From Actinomadura parmotrematis (lineage in GTDB: Bacteria; Actinomycetota; Actinomycetes; Streptosporangiales; Streptosporangiaceae), in assembly GCF_019458805.1 (NCBI RefSeq), contig NZ_JAIBOA010000010.1:213303-277302 (forward strand): a stretch of DNA of 64,000 nt, written 5' to 3'. Shown one piece after another: positions 17,235 through 26,119 of this stretch. Below the pieces are notes generated by a model. That model was not told the origin of the DNA and did no database searches. It saw only the letters and a list, made by a program, of their open reading frames with translations. Position numbers and translations under genes: made by a program. Position 1 is the stretch's first letter. The number at the start of each line of letters is the position of its first letter.

Positions 17235-18761
17235 CTAGCCGCCCCCGGACGAGCCGCCGCCCGGCGCCGGCGGGGCGCCGCCGGGCGCGACGACGGGCAG
17301 CCCGGCGGGCGCCCCGCCTTCCAGCAGGCGCCGCAGCGCGCCGGTGTCCAGGTGCTCGGCCACCAGGTCGCCGAGCACGTCGAGCGTCCGCTCGCGCAGC
17401 CCGGCGAACGAGGTAGCGGGGGCGGGCGTGAAGTCGCGCCCCGCGCGCGCCGCCACGTCGGCCAGGAACGCCCGCCGGAAGCCGTCGTTCTCCAGCGCGC
17501 CGTGCCAGGTCGTGCCGTAGACGGCGCCGTCCCGGCACCCGTCCAGGAACGGCTCGCCGCCGTGGACCTCGGCGATCCCGTGGTGGATCTCGTAACCGTC
17601 CACGTCCTTGCCGTAGGCGCTGCCGCGCGGCCGCGCGAGCGTCTTGTCCGCGCCGAACCGCACGCGCACCGGCAGCAGGCCGAGCCCGTCGACGACCCCG
17701 GCCCGCGACTCGACGTCGTCCTCGATCCGCTCGGCGAGCATCTGATAGCCGCCGCAGATCCCGAGCACCGGGCGTCCCTCCCGCGCCCGCCGCTCGACGG
17801 CCCCGGCCATCCCGTTGCCGCGCAGCCAGCGCAGGTCGCTCACCGTCGCCCGGCTGCCGGGCAGCACGACCAGGTCGGCGTCCGCCAGGTCCCCGGCGCC
17901 CGTCGCGTACCGGACCACCACGCCGGGCTCGCACCGCAGGGCGTCCAGGTCGGTGAAGTTGGAGATCCGGGGGAACCTCGCGACCGCGACCCGCAGCGTC
18001 TCCTTCCCGTACGGGGCTTCGGCGCCGCCCCTCGCCGCGTCCAGCGCCAGGCTGTCCTCGGCGTCCAGGTACAGCCCGCTCTGCCAGGGCAGCACGCCCA
18101 GCGTGGGGCGTCCGGTCAGCATCCGGAGCTGCTCCAGTCCGGGCGCCAGCAGCTCGCTCGCCCCGCGGAACTTGTTGATGACGAACCCCGCGACGAGTGC
18201 CTGGTCCGCCGGCTCCAGCAGCCCGACCGTCCCGTACAGCGCCGCGAAGACGCCGCCCCGGTCGATGTCGCCGACCACGATGACCGGCAGGTCGGCGGCC
18301 CGCGCGAGCCCCATGTTGGCGATGTCGCCCGCCCGCAGGTTGATCTCCGCCGGGCTGCCCGCCCCCTCGCAGATCACCGCGTCGTACGCGCTCCGCAGCT
18401 CCGCCAGGCTCGCCGCCACGGCCTCCCGCAACCGCTCCTTGAGCGCCCCGTACTCCAGCGCGTCCACGTCGGCGACCGGCCTGCCGAGCAGCACGACCTG
18501 GCTCCGCCGGTCGCTGCCGGGCTTCAGCAGCACCGGGTTCATCACCGCGCGCGGCGTCACCCCCGCCGCCTGCGCCTGCATGTACTGCGCCCGGCCGATC
18601 TCGGCGCCGTCCGCCGTGACCATCGAGTTGAGCGACATGTTCTGCGCCTTGAACGGCGCCACCCGCACGCCCTCGCGCGCCAGCCACCGGCAGATCCCGG
18701 CCGTCAGGACGCTCTTGCCCGCGTCCGACGTCGTCCCGGCGACCAGCAACGCCCCGCTCAC
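17235..18761 (-). CDS. cobQ: Adenosylcobyric acid synthase (cobyric acid synthase)
   Basis: A 508-residue ATP-dependent amidase that amidates four carboxyls of adenosylcobyrinic acid diamide during cobalamin synthesis. The N-terminal dethiobiotin-synthetase-like domain shows GTTSDAGKSVLTAG and PFKAQNMSLNS. The C-terminal class I glutaminase-like domain has LGICGGYQML with the nucleophile cysteine and GTTWHGALEN with the histidine. A GGAGG site precedes the GTG start, which overlaps the cobD stop in a GTGA junction. The C-terminus ends in a Gly/Pro/Ser-rich tail. Confidence 0.95.
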   Translation of the reverse strand: MSGALLVAGTTSDAGKSVLTAGICRWLAREGVRVAPFKAQNMSLNSMVTADGAEIGRAQYMQAQAAGVTPRAVMNPVLLKPGSDRRSQVVLLGRPVADVDALEYGALKERLREAVAASLAELRSAYDAVICEGAGSPAEINLRAGDIANMGLARAADLPVIVVGDIDRGGVFAALYGTVGLLEPADQALVAGFVINKFRGASELLAPGLEQLRMLTGRPTLGVLPWQSGLYLDAEDSLALDAARGGAEAPYGKETLRVAVARFPRISNFTDLDALRCEPGVVVRYATGAGDLADADLVVLPGSRATVSDLRWLRGNGMAGAVERRAREGRPVLGICGGYQMLAERIEDDVESRAGVVDGLGLLPVRVRFGADKTLARPRGSAYGKDVDGYEIHHGIAEVHGGEPFLDGCRDGAVYGTTWHGALENDGFRRAFLADVAARAGRDFTPAPATSFAGLRERTLDVLGDLVAEHLDTGALRRLLEGGAPAGLPVVAPGGAPPAPGGGSSGGG

Positions 18762-19681
18762 GCCCGCCTCCACCACGCCGCACCCGCACAGACCACCGCA
18801 GCGCAGACCGTAACAGCCCGGGACAAACGCACCGCCCGCCGGACGTCGGCGACCTCGGGCGCCCGCCCGTCCCCCATCTCCGGCCGCCGCTCGACACGCC
18901 CGCCGTAGGAGTTCGTCCCGCCGAGCCGCACGCCCAGCGCCCCCGCGAAGGCCGCCTCGCACCGTCCCGCGTTGGGGCTCGGATGCTCGCCGCCATCGCG
19001 CCGCAGCACCCGCCAGGCGTCCGTCCGGGGCGCGCAGGCGACCGTCAGCAGGCCCGTCAACCGCGCCGGCACCCAGTTGGCGACGTCGTCGAGCCGCGCG
19101 GCAGCCCACCCGAACCGCTCGTACCTGGCGCTCCGGTAACCGACCATCGCGTCCAGGGTGTTGACGGCCCGGTACGCCAGCAGCCCCGGCACACCGGCCA
19201 CGGCGCCCCACATCAGCGGCGCGACGGCCGCGTCCGAGGTGTTCTCCGCCACCGACTCGACGGTGGCGCGCGCGAGCCCGTCAGCGTCCATCCGCGCCGG
19301 ATCCCGGGCGCACAGGTGCGAGAGGCGCCGCCTCGCGTTTTCGACGTCCCCCGCCTCCAGGAACCGGGCCATCGCCAGCCCTTCCCGGCCCAGCGACGTC
19401 CCGCCGAGAACGGCCCAGGTGGCCAGCGCCGTCACCCCGACCCGGGCCACGTCCCCCCGCGCGACCCGCTCGACCGCAACGCCGCCTGCCGCGACACCCC
19501 CGACGAGCGCCGCCGCGTACAGCACGCCGCGCGCCCGGGAGTCACCGTAGACCCGTCGCTCAGCAGCCCCAGCCGCCCGCCCGAACAGGGCCACCGGATG
19601 CCCGCGCCTCGGATCCCCGAAAACCCCGTCCAGCGCCACGCCCGCCAGCAGCCCCAGTGCTCTGCCCTCAGAGGCACGCAT
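18758..19681 (-). CDS. cobD: Adenosylcobinamide-phosphate synthase CobD/CbiB
   Basis: A 307-residue membrane protein that attaches aminopropanol (or its phosphate) to adenosylcobyric acid. Family motifs include DGVFGDPRRGHPVALFGR, VESVAENTSDAAVAPLMWG, RAVNTLDAMVGYR, DDVANWVPARLT and SPNAGRCEAAFAGALGVRLGG. It is translationally coupled to cobQ, which acts one step earlier, so the pair forms the cobinamide end of the B12 pathway. Its ATG lies inside the end of the upstream kinase-like gene (14-base overlap). Confidence 0.95.
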   Translation of the reverse strand: MRASEGRALGLLAGVALDGVFGDPRRGHPVALFGRAAGAAERRVYGDSRARGVLYAAALVGGVAAGGVAVERVARGDVARVGVTALATWAVLGGTSLGREGLAMARFLEAGDVENARRRLSHLCARDPARMDADGLARATVESVAENTSDAAVAPLMWGAVAGVPGLLAYRAVNTLDAMVGYRSARYERFGWAAARLDDVANWVPARLTGLLTVACAPRTDAWRVLRRDGGEHPSPNAGRCEAAFAGALGVRLGGTNSYGGRVERRPEMGDGRAPEVADVRRAVRLSRAVTVCAAVVCAGAAWWRRA

Positions 19682-20483
19682 CCAGTTCGTCCCAGTTCCG
19701 TTCGAGCCAGTCCTGGGCGCGCCTGATGCGCGCCCCGGCTCCCCCGTGCCACATGCGCGCCCAGCCGCCGCCGTACTGCTCGGCGCGCCACTCCATCGCC
19801 CGGTAGGAGCGCTCGAACCGTACCCGCGACGCCGTCAGCAGCTCACCCCGGGTGGCACGGTCCAAACCGTAGGCGTCGCTGAACAGCCGCATCCGCCGAC
19901 CCACGTCGACGCCGTACAGGCGCCAGTCCCGATCCGCCGGATCGGCGACCGGCGCCCAGTGCCGCAACGCCGTCACCACGTCGTACAACCTCGTCGTGGG
20001 CCGCGCCAGATCGAAATCGATCAGCCCGCAGACAACCCCACCCCGAAAGACAACATTCTCCGGCGTCACATCACAGTGCCCGATGAGCTCGGGCTCCCCG
20101 TCCAGGTTCGACGCCGCTGTGTCCCACGGCGCCCCCTCCGCCAGCCCGTACCCCTCGACCGCGTCGTGGTAGCGCCGCAACAGCCGGGCGACACCCGCCA
20201 GCGCCTCATCGCTCACCGCGTACGCCGGCAGCGGCCGCCGCGGCGTCTCCCCCGGCACCCAGCTGAGGACCTCGCGCCCGCGCCCGTCCACCCCGAGCAC
20301 CCGCGGCGCGCCGTCGAACCCGACGTCCTCCAGATGGCGCAGCAGCCCGTGCACCGCCGGACTCTGCGGCCCGAGCGGCCTCCGCACGGTGTCCCCGACC
20401 CGCACGACCCCTTCGGTCACGTCCCCGCCGGACAGCGGGATCTCGATACTCGCAGCCACGAACGGCAACGATATGACCTTCAC
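19668..20483 (-). CDS. APH-type small-molecule phosphotransferase
   Basis: A 271-residue protein-kinase-like fold phosphotransferase (APH family). The Brenner-type motif is IGHCDVTPENVVFR, in which the usual HxD appears as HCD, followed by the metal motif CGLIDFDLARP. The start is a GTG. Its 3' end overlaps cobD by 14 bases, so it may be co-transcribed with cobD-cobQ, but no known B12 step needs it. The substrate could be an aminoglycoside, a sugar or an amino alcohol; resistance should not be assumed. Confidence 0.8.
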   Translation of the reverse strand: MKVISLPFVAASIEIPLSGGDVTEGVVRVGDTVRRPLGPQSPAVHGLLRHLEDVGFDGAPRVLGVDGRGREVLSWVPGETPRRPLPAYAVSDEALAGVARLLRRYHDAVEGYGLAEGAPWDTAASNLDGEPELIGHCDVTPENVVFRGGVVCGLIDFDLARPTTRLYDVVTALRHWAPVADPADRDWRLYGVDVGRRMRLFSDAYGLDRATRGELLTASRVRFERSYRAMEWRAEQYGGGWARMWHGGAGARIRRAQDWLERNWDELDACL

Positions 20484-20585
20484 CCGACCGCCCCGACCGC
20501 ATTACGATGATCCAGAGCAAGGCCGCGCCGCGCGGATCCACCCGTGCGAAGACCACCGGCCGCGCTCTACACTCGGGGCCGACAG

Positions 20586-20662
20586 GCGCCCATAGCTCAG
20601 CCGGATAGAGCATCGGACTTCTAATCCGACGGTCGGGGGTTCGAATCCCTCTGGGCGCGCCA
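20586..20662 (+). tRNA. tRNA-Arg (anticodon UCU)
   Basis: A complete cloverleaf. The acceptor arms are GCGCCCA and TGGGCGC, the D arm is around AGCTCAGCCGGATAGAGCA, the anticodon stem TCGGA/TCCGA encloses CTTCTAA (anticodon TCT), and the T arm is GGGGGTTCGAATCCCT-like. The discriminator is G, and CCA is encoded at 20660-20662. It would read AGA codons, which are rare in this DNA. I saw no duplicate of its 3' end that would mark an integrated element. Confidence 0.95.
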
Positions 20663-20768
20663 CCCGTGACGAGGCCGACGACAACGCCGTCGCGTCCGCC
20701 CGGTTCGCCTTCATCTCCGGCAGCAGGATGCCGCTGACGTCGCCGGTTCCCGCCGCTTCACCGTTTCC

Positions 20769-20794
20769 ATAGACAATGAATATAAAATGGCTAT
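20769..20794. promoter_or_regulatory. Imperfect AT-rich palindrome, candidate MarR operator/promoter
   Basis: A 26-base imperfect palindrome (8 of 12 paired positions, outer arms ATAG...CTAT) ends ten bases before the MarR start. It is the only AT-rich stretch here, so it probably also contains the -10 region. The operator role is inferred from symmetry and place. Confidence 0.45.
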
Positions 20795-20803
20795 GCTTCG
20801 GGC

Positions 20804-21262
20804 ATGGGTCGTCACGATGCCGCCTCCGACGCGGCCGCCGCCATCGGGGCGGCGCTCTACGGGCTGGCCACCAGGGCCGCCCGGCGCCTGCCCCGGGACA
20901 TGAGCCTGACGTCCGCCGCCACCCTGGCCACCCTGGACCGGACCGGTCCGCGGCGCATCACCCATCTGGCCGCGGTCGAGGGCGTCACCCAGCCCGCGAT
21001 GACCGCCCTGGTCCGGGTGATGGAGGAGTCCGGCCTGGTCGAGCGGCGGGGCGACGCGGCCGACAAGCGGGTCACGCTGGTGTGCCTGACCGAGGCCGGC
21101 GCCTCCTACGTCCGGACGCGGCGCCGGGCGGGCGTCCAGGCGTTCGAGCGGTTGATCGGCGAGCTCGCCGACGACGAGGTCGAGGCGCTGGTGGCGGCCC
21201 TTCCGGCGCTGAAGCACCTGGAAGAGCTCGAAAGCCGGGAGCGCGAGGGGACGCAGCGGTGA
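20804..21262 (+). CDS. MarR family transcriptional regulator
   Basis: A 152-residue winged-helix repressor: helix-rich N-terminus, recognition region THLAAVEGVTQPAMTALVRVMEE, and the wing VERRGDAADKRVTLVCLTEAG with the family's D-x-R signature. It is coupled by GTGA to the MFS exporter, the common arrangement in which a MarR protein senses the exporter's substrate and represses both. An operator-like palindrome lies directly upstream. Confidence 0.92.
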   Translation: MGRHDAASDAAAAIGAALYGLATRAARRLPRDMSLTSAATLATLDRTGPRRITHLAAVEGVTQPAMTALVRVMEESGLVERRGDAADKRVTLVCLTEAGASYVRTRRRAGVQAFERLIGELADDEVEALVAALPALKHLEELESREREGTQR

Positions 21263-22692
21263 CGGGCCGGCCGGTCGGTGGGGGCGCGGTGGAAGCGTTA
21301 CCGGCGGCGCGTCGGGAGGCGCGGCCGCTGGTCCCGGCCCTGATGTTCATCGCCCTGGTCGTGGCGGCGATCGCCAGCCTCGGGACGCCGCTCATCACCA
21401 GCGTGGCGACCTCGTTCCACGTCTCGCTCGGCAGCGCGCAGTGGACGCTGACCGTCGCGCTGCTCAGCGGCGCCGTCGCCACGCCGGTCCTCGGCCGGCT
21501 CGGGGCCGGCCCGCACCGGCGGGCCGCGATCCTCGCCACGCTGGCCGTCGTCGTCGCCGGCGGCGCGCTCACCGTGCTGCCGCTGCCGTTCGCGTGGCTG
21601 CTGGCCGGCCGGGCGGCCCAGGGCGTCGGGCTCGGGCTGACGGCGCTGATGATGGGCGTGGCCCGCGACCACCTCCCCGAGGAGCGCGGCGCGGCCGTGA
21701 TCGCCCTGATCTCGGTGGTCTCGATCATCGGGGCCGGCGTCGGCTACCCGCTGGCCGCCTTGCTCGCCGAGATCGGCGGGGTGCGGACCGCCTACGGCTT
21801 CGGCCTGGCCGTCACCGCCGCCGCCCTCCTGACGGCGTGGCGCTCCATACCCGAAGCCCCCGAAGGCCGCTCCGCCCACGTGGACGTGGCGGGCGCGGTC
21901 GTCCTGGCCGCCGCGCTGCTGCTGGTGCTGTTCCTCGCCGGCGAACGGGATCTGTGGAGCCGTCACCCCGCCGTGGCGGCGGGCCTCGCCGTCGTCGCGG
22001 TGGTGCTGCTCTGCGTCTGGGCCGTCGTCGAGCTGCGCAGCACGACGCCGCTGATCGACGTGCGGGCGGTGCGGCACCCGGCGGTCGCCGGGGCGAACCT
22101 CGCCATGTTCGTCGGCGGGATCGGCATGTACCTGCTGCTCACGCTCGTCACCCGGTACGCGCAGACGCCGCACGGCGCCGGCTACGGCTTCGGGCTGACG
22201 ACCTTCGTCGCCGGGCTGGTCCTCGTCCCGTTCTCGGTGCTGGGGTTCGTCGCCGGCAAGCTCACGCCGCGGATCCGGACGCGGATCGCGGGCCCCCTGC
22301 TCCTGGCCGGCAGCGCCGTCGTGGTCGGCGGCGGGTTCGCCCTGTTCGCGGCGGCCCGGTCGGACCTGGCCGAGCTGTTCGCGGCGATGGGCGTGCTCGG
22401 CTTCGGCGTCGGCGGCTTCTCGGCCGCGATGCCCGGCGTCATCCTGGCCGTCACCCCGAAGAGCGAGACGTCGAGCGCCATGAGCTTCAACTACGTCGTC
22501 CGCAGCGTCGGGTACTCCCTGGGCAGCGCCATCGGCGGCCTGATCCTCGCCGCGGGCACCGGGCCCGGCCGCCTCTTCCCCGACGACGGCGCCTACACCA
22601 CCGCGGCGCTGGTCGGCATCGGCGCCATGGCGATCACTACGCTGGCAAGCCTCGCCCTCGCCCGGCGACGCCCGTCCACGACCGGCCCGTAA
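21259..22692 (+). CDS. MFS transporter (multidrug-efflux type)
   Basis: A 477-residue major-facilitator protein with about 14 hydrophobic helices (DHA2-like count). Loop 2-3 shows PVLGRLGAGPHRRAAI, related to the MFS motif A. The second half carries GGIGMYLLLTLVTRYAQ and the late FNYVVRSVGYSLGSAIGG. The GTG start overlaps the MarR stop. It probably exports a toxic compound sensed by the upstream MarR; the substrate is unknown. The DUF1330 gene follows 33 bases later on the same strand. Confidence 0.9.
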   Translation: MTGRPVGGGAVEALPAARREARPLVPALMFIALVVAAIASLGTPLITSVATSFHVSLGSAQWTLTVALLSGAVATPVLGRLGAGPHRRAAILATLAVVVAGGALTVLPLPFAWLLAGRAAQGVGLGLTALMMGVARDHLPEERGAAVIALISVVSIIGAGVGYPLAALLAEIGGVRTAYGFGLAVTAAALLTAWRSIPEAPEGRSAHVDVAGAVVLAAALLLVLFLAGERDLWSRHPAVAAGLAVVAVVLLCVWAVVELRSTTPLIDVRAVRHPAVAGANLAMFVGGIGMYLLLTLVTRYAQTPHGAGYGFGLTTFVAGLVLVPFSVLGFVAGKLTPRIRTRIAGPLLLAGSAVVVGGGFALFAAARSDLAELFAAMGVLGFGVGGFSAAMPGVILAVTPKSETSSAMSFNYVVRSVGYSLGSAIGGLILAAGTGPGRLFPDDGAYTTAALVGIGAMAITTLASLALARRRPSTTGP

Positions 22693-22725
22693 GTCAGACG
22701 CACGCATTCCCGCACTGGAGGTTCC

Positions 22726-23019
22726 ATGCCCAAGGGCTACTGGGTCAGCGCCTACCGCGCCATTTCGGACCCCGAGAAGCTGGCCGCCTACAACAAGCTG
22801 GCCGGTCCGGCCGTCCAGGCCGGGGGCGGACGGGTCCTCTCCCGCGGCGTCCGGGTCGTCGCCCACGACGCCGGGATCGCCGAGCGCACCGTCCTGATCG
22901 AGTTCGACAGCTTCGAGCAGGCCGTCGCGGCGCACGAGAGCGCGGCCTACCAGGAGGCGCTGGCCGCGCTCGCCGACGGCGTCGAGCGCGACTTCCGCAT
23001 CGTCGAGGGCATCGACTGA
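22726..23019 (+). CDS. DUF1330 domain protein
   Basis: A 97-residue ferredoxin-like-fold protein of the DUF1330 family, with the usual KGYWVSAYRAISDPEKLAAY beginning, GGRVLSRG in the middle and ERTVLIEFDSFEQAVAAHES near the end. The family is of unknown function, often single-domain and cytoplasmic. GGAGG lies upstream of the ATG. It follows the MarR-MFS pair closely enough to share their transcript. Confidence 0.88.
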   Translation: MPKGYWVSAYRAISDPEKLAAYNKLAGPAVQAGGGRVLSRGVRVVAHDAGIAERTVLIEFDSFEQAVAAHESAAYQEALAALADGVERDFRIVEGID

Positions 23020-23164
23020 CGGAGGGTTCCAGCGGCGGGTCATCGGATCAGGTGGGCGTGCGGGTGGTCGGGTGACGCCGGGCGCACGCGGAGCCGCATG
23101 TCGCGGGACGGGGGATCGGAACGGGGACGTCGATCGTCGAAGGTGGGGGTCGCGAGGAGGGTCC

Positions 23165-24070
23165 ATGGCCGGGTTCTGGCTCGACATCGAGAAGGGTCTC
23201 GTCTCCGATGTGCTGTTCGCCGGGCTCGTGGCGTCGTCGGCGGTCGTCGTCGGGTGGTGGCTGCGGCGGCGGCGGGTGCGGAGGTTCTTCGGGGTCGTGC
23301 CGGGACGCGAGGTGATCCGGGTCGTGCTGCCGGGCATCGAGGTCCTCAAGAGCGCGACGCTCGGCACCGCACCGGTCCGCGAGGGCTTCTCCGGCGTGGC
23401 GATCAACGAGGTGGAGTACCGGTACGCGCTGGCCCTGGCCGGCGCCGTCGAGAGCAGACCGCTGGCCCGGGCCCTGTTCGCCGCGGGGGTGCTGGACCAG
23501 GTGACGTCGCGGCCGGTGGTCTGCAGGATCGAGCCCGGGCCGTCGGTGTCGGAGTTCCGGGCCGAGGTCGACGCCGGCCGGGAGCAGCAGGCCCGCGACC
23601 GCCTCCGGCAGGATCTGGGGTCCGAGTGCGTGGTCCTCGTCGGGGGCCCGGTCTACAACGTGCTGACCCACCTGGCGCAGTCCGAGCCGGGCTCGCCCGC
23701 GCGCACCGGTTTTCTGCGGCTCGAGGAGTCCGGACGCCCGGTGCGGGGCATCGAGATCACCGAACCCGGCGGCCGGGTCGAGCGGTTCCTCCGGAGCGAA
23801 CCGGACGGCGACCGGTGGGGCGAGGAGTACCTCGCGCTGGAGTCGTTCCGATGGCACCGCACCCAGGTGTTCCTCTGCGCCGGCACCTGCACCGCGGGCA
23901 CCGCCGCGGCGGTACGGATCCTGGCGGACTGGCGGACCCTGCAGCGCCGCTTCGGCGGTGAGCCGTTCACGCTGGTCTACCGGCTGCCGATCCGGGACGC
24001 CTCCGACCGGGAGAGGGAGCCGGACCTGGAGCGCGTCCAGCCCTGCTACGTGTCGCCGCGCCGCTGGTGA
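23165..24070 (+). CDS. Unrecognised membrane-anchored protein
   Basis: A 301-residue protein I cannot assign. Residues 14-34 form one membrane helix followed by a strongly basic stretch (WLRRRRVRRFFG), so the bulk should be cytoplasmic. The soluble part has alternating strands and helices with Gly-rich turns (VVLVGGPVYNVLTHL and LCAGTCTAGTAAAVRILADW), which look like nucleotide- or ligand-binding loops. The start is the ATG after GGAGG; the frame is open from 23072 without a better site. The last 25 bases overlap the convergent otsB gene. Confidence 0.7.
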   Translation: MAGFWLDIEKGLVSDVLFAGLVASSAVVVGWWLRRRRVRRFFGVVPGREVIRVVLPGIEVLKSATLGTAPVREGFSGVAINEVEYRYALALAGAVESRPLARALFAAGVLDQVTSRPVVCRIEPGPSVSEFRAEVDAGREQQARDRLRQDLGSECVVLVGGPVYNVLTHLAQSEPGSPARTGFLRLEESGRPVRGIEITEPGGRVERFLRSEPDGDRWGEEYLALESFRWHRTQVFLCAGTCTAGTAAAVRILADWRTLQRRFGGEPFTLVYRLPIRDASDREREPDLERVQPCYVSPRRW

Positions 24071-24852
24071 ACCGTCAGCCCCTCGACCAGCGCGCGCAGC
24101 GTCCCCGGCATCGCGGCGGGGCCGTCCACGACGAGGTCGGCGTCCGCGCGCAGCGTGTCCCCGGTCTCCGGATTGGCCACCGCGACGCGGACGCCGAGGA
24201 AGTCGGGATCCCGCCCGGCCCGCCGCTCCAGGGCGGTGAAGGCCGCCAGGTCCGGCCGGCCGTCGCCGAAGTACCACGCGCAGCGGAGCCCCTGGACGGC
24301 GTCGGCCAGCACCGAGCCCTTGTCCGGCGTCATGGGCGGGATCAGCTCCGCCGTCATCGGCCCGATCTCCAGTCGCGCCCCGGTCCGCGCGGCCGCGTCC
24401 CGGACCCAGGACTCGGCGACGTGCTGCAGGTGCGGCGCCGTCCGGTAGTGGAGGGCCATCGACAGCCCCTTGTCCTCGACGAGCAGGTCCGGGTCGAGCT
24501 CGGCGCGGGCGCGTTCGACCAGCCGGGCCGTCGTGGACCGCCAGGGGACCACCGCCGGCAGGGTCCGCACCTCGCCGTCCAGGCTGCGCTCCAGCCCGTA
24601 CAGCCCGTAGAGCGCCAGCCCGGGGACCGCGGCGAACCGGGACGCCAGAAAGTCCACGGGCCGTGCCGAGACGACGGCGGTCGTCCGGACGAGGCCGGCC
24701 AGCGCCGTCAGCGCGGGCAGCACTCCCGGGACGGGTTCGACGGCGGCGGGATCCTCCTGGATGGGGGCCAGCGTTCCGTCGAAGTCGAAGAAGAGCCCGG
24801 TATCGCGGGCGCGTTCCCGCGTCGACGCGGCCAACGCGATCAGCTCCGCCAT
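24046..24852 (-). CDS. otsB: Trehalose-6-phosphate phosphatase OtsB
   Basis: A 268-residue HAD-superfamily phosphatase converting trehalose-6-phosphate to trehalose. The nucleophile motif is FFDFDGTLAPI (residues 21-31), motif II is VVSAR, and the lysine/acid motifs are MTPDKGSVLADAV and CAWYFGDGRPDLAAF. Length and order fit bacterial OtsB. No otsA gene is adjacent, so the synthase must be elsewhere. It overlaps the convergent unknown gene by 25 bases. Confidence 0.88.
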   Translation of the reverse strand: MAELIALAASTRERARDTGLFFDFDGTLAPIQEDPAAVEPVPGVLPALTALAGLVRTTAVVSARPVDFLASRFAAVPGLALYGLYGLERSLDGEVRTLPAVVPWRSTTARLVERARAELDPDLLVEDKGLSMALHYRTAPHLQHVAESWVRDAAARTGARLEIGPMTAELIPPMTPDKGSVLADAVQGLRCAWYFGDGRPDLAAFTALERRAGRDPDFLGVRVAVANPETGDTLRADADLVVDGPAAMPGTLRALVEGLTVHQRRGDT

Positions 24853-24921
24853 GTCCGCCGTCCTCTCTCGCCCGCCGCCGGGCGCGCCGTACCGGTCCGA
24901 CGATAGAGGGCGCCGTGTGCG

Positions 24922-25305
24922 TCAGGACTTGGCGCGTCCCTGCTTGAGGCGGAGCTCCTCTTCGCGGAACTTGGCGTAGGTGACGCGCTCGCGCTGGAGC
25001 CAGTCGGGGTTCTCGGTCTTGAGGGCCTCGATCTCGGCGGTGGTGAGGTGGCCGGTGACGCCGCCGCGGGCCAGGCCCGAAGCCGAGATGCGGAGCTTGG
25101 CGGCGGTGACCTGGCGGGGGTGGGGGCCCTCGCGGCGCAGCTCGGCGAGCCAGGTCGGCGGGTCGGCCTGGAGCGCGTTCAGCTCGTCCCGGGAGACCGT
25201 GCCCTCCTGGAACTCGGCGGGCGCCGCCGACAGCAGGATCCCCAGCTTCTTGGCCGCGGTCGCGGGCTTCATGGTCTGCGGGGTCTTCGCCTTGGACGCG
25301 CTCAT
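24922..25305 (-). CDS. DUF5997 family protein
   Basis: A 127-residue basic protein of the actinobacterial DUF5997 type: a KPATAAKKLGILLSAAPAEF beginning, PPTWLAELRREGPHPRQVTA, LRISASGLARGGV and a charged Lys/Arg/Glu tail. Function is unknown. It lies back to back (54 bases) with a LysR effector-domain gene, a pairing I recall from many Streptomyces-related genomes. Confidence 0.8.
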   Translation of the reverse strand: MSASKAKTPQTMKPATAAKKLGILLSAAPAEFQEGTVSRDELNALQADPPTWLAELRREGPHPRQVTAAKLRISASGLARGGVTGHLTTAEIEALKTENPDWLQRERVTYAKFREEELRLKQGRAKS

Positions 25306-25359
25306 GTCCCAAGGGTAGCCAGCGGCAGGGGGTCGTCCGGTCGTGACTAGGCTGGACGG

Positions 25360-26040
25360 GTGACCGAAGCTGAGTTCCGGCTGGCCTACGCGCCGGGTGT
25401 GACGCCCGCGAAGTGGGCCGGGGTGTGGGCCGAGCGGGTGCGGGACGTGCCGCTCCGGCTGGTCCAGGCGCCCGCCGCCGAGATCGTCCCCCTGCTGCGG
25501 GACGGCGGCGCGGACGCGGGGCTGGTGCGCCTGCCCGCCGACCGCGAGGGCCTCCACGTGATCCCGCTGTACGTGGAGACGACCGTGGTGGTCGTCCAGA
25601 AGGACCACGCGGTGGCCGCCGTGGACGAGGTGGAACTCGCCGATCTCGCCGACGAGGACGTGTTCGAGCCGCTCGACGACGTCTTGAGCTGGGACGTCCG
25701 TCCCGGCGAGCCCGCCTTCACCCGCCCCGAGGACACCGCCGGCGCGGTCGAGCTGGTGGCGACGGGGGCGGGCGTCCTCCTGGTCCCCCAGTCCCTGGCC
25801 CGCCTCCACCACCGCAGGGACCTCACCTACCGCCCCGTGACCGACGCCCCCCAGTCGCAGATCGGCCTGGCGTGGCCGGAGGCCGAGACGAGCGACCTCA
25901 TGGAGGAGCTCATCGGCATCGTCCGCGGCCGCACCCCCAACAGCTCCCGCGGCCGCGCCCCCCAGCAGCCCGCCCGCGAGAAGCCCGCACAGAAGCGCCC
26001 CGCCCCCAAAGGCCGCCGCCAGCCCCGCCGCCGGTCGTGA
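25360..26040 (+). CDS. LysR-type effector-binding domain protein without HTH
   Basis: A 226-residue stand-alone LysR substrate-binding domain. It starts directly at the first strand (FRLAYAPGVTPAKW) and has no helix-turn-helix. It has the two Rossmann-like halves (DAGLVRLPADREGLHVIPLY and ELVATGAGVLLVPQSLARL). The C-terminal 40 residues are Arg/Lys/Pro/Gln-rich and could bind nucleic acid non-specifically. The start is a GTG, and no HTH is encoded in any frame just upstream, so this is not a recent truncation. It is probably a ligand sensor partnered with DUF5997. Confidence 0.8.
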   Translation: MTEAEFRLAYAPGVTPAKWAGVWAERVRDVPLRLVQAPAAEIVPLLRDGGADAGLVRLPADREGLHVIPLYVETTVVVVQKDHAVAAVDEVELADLADEDVFEPLDDVLSWDVRPGEPAFTRPEDTAGAVELVATGAGVLLVPQSLARLHHRRDLTYRPVTDAPQSQIGLAWPEAETSDLMEELIGIVRGRTPNSSRGRAPQQPAREKPAQKRPAPKGRRQPRRRS

Positions 26041-26119
26041 GCGGAGAGCGATCAGCGGCCTTCCTCGACGGGTGAACGCCGAAGTCCTGGTGAGGCGCCG
26101 ATCCTTCGGGCGATGGACG

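Noticed and set aside
20586..20662. tRNA-Arg as the attachment site of an integrated element
   Set aside because: I saw no second copy of the tRNA 3' end and no integrase gene in the window.
20502..20714. A 70-residue antisense frame over the tRNA containing GFEPPTVGLEVRCSIRLSYG
   Set aside because: This is the well-known spurious protein produced by translating the antisense strand of a tRNA-Arg gene.
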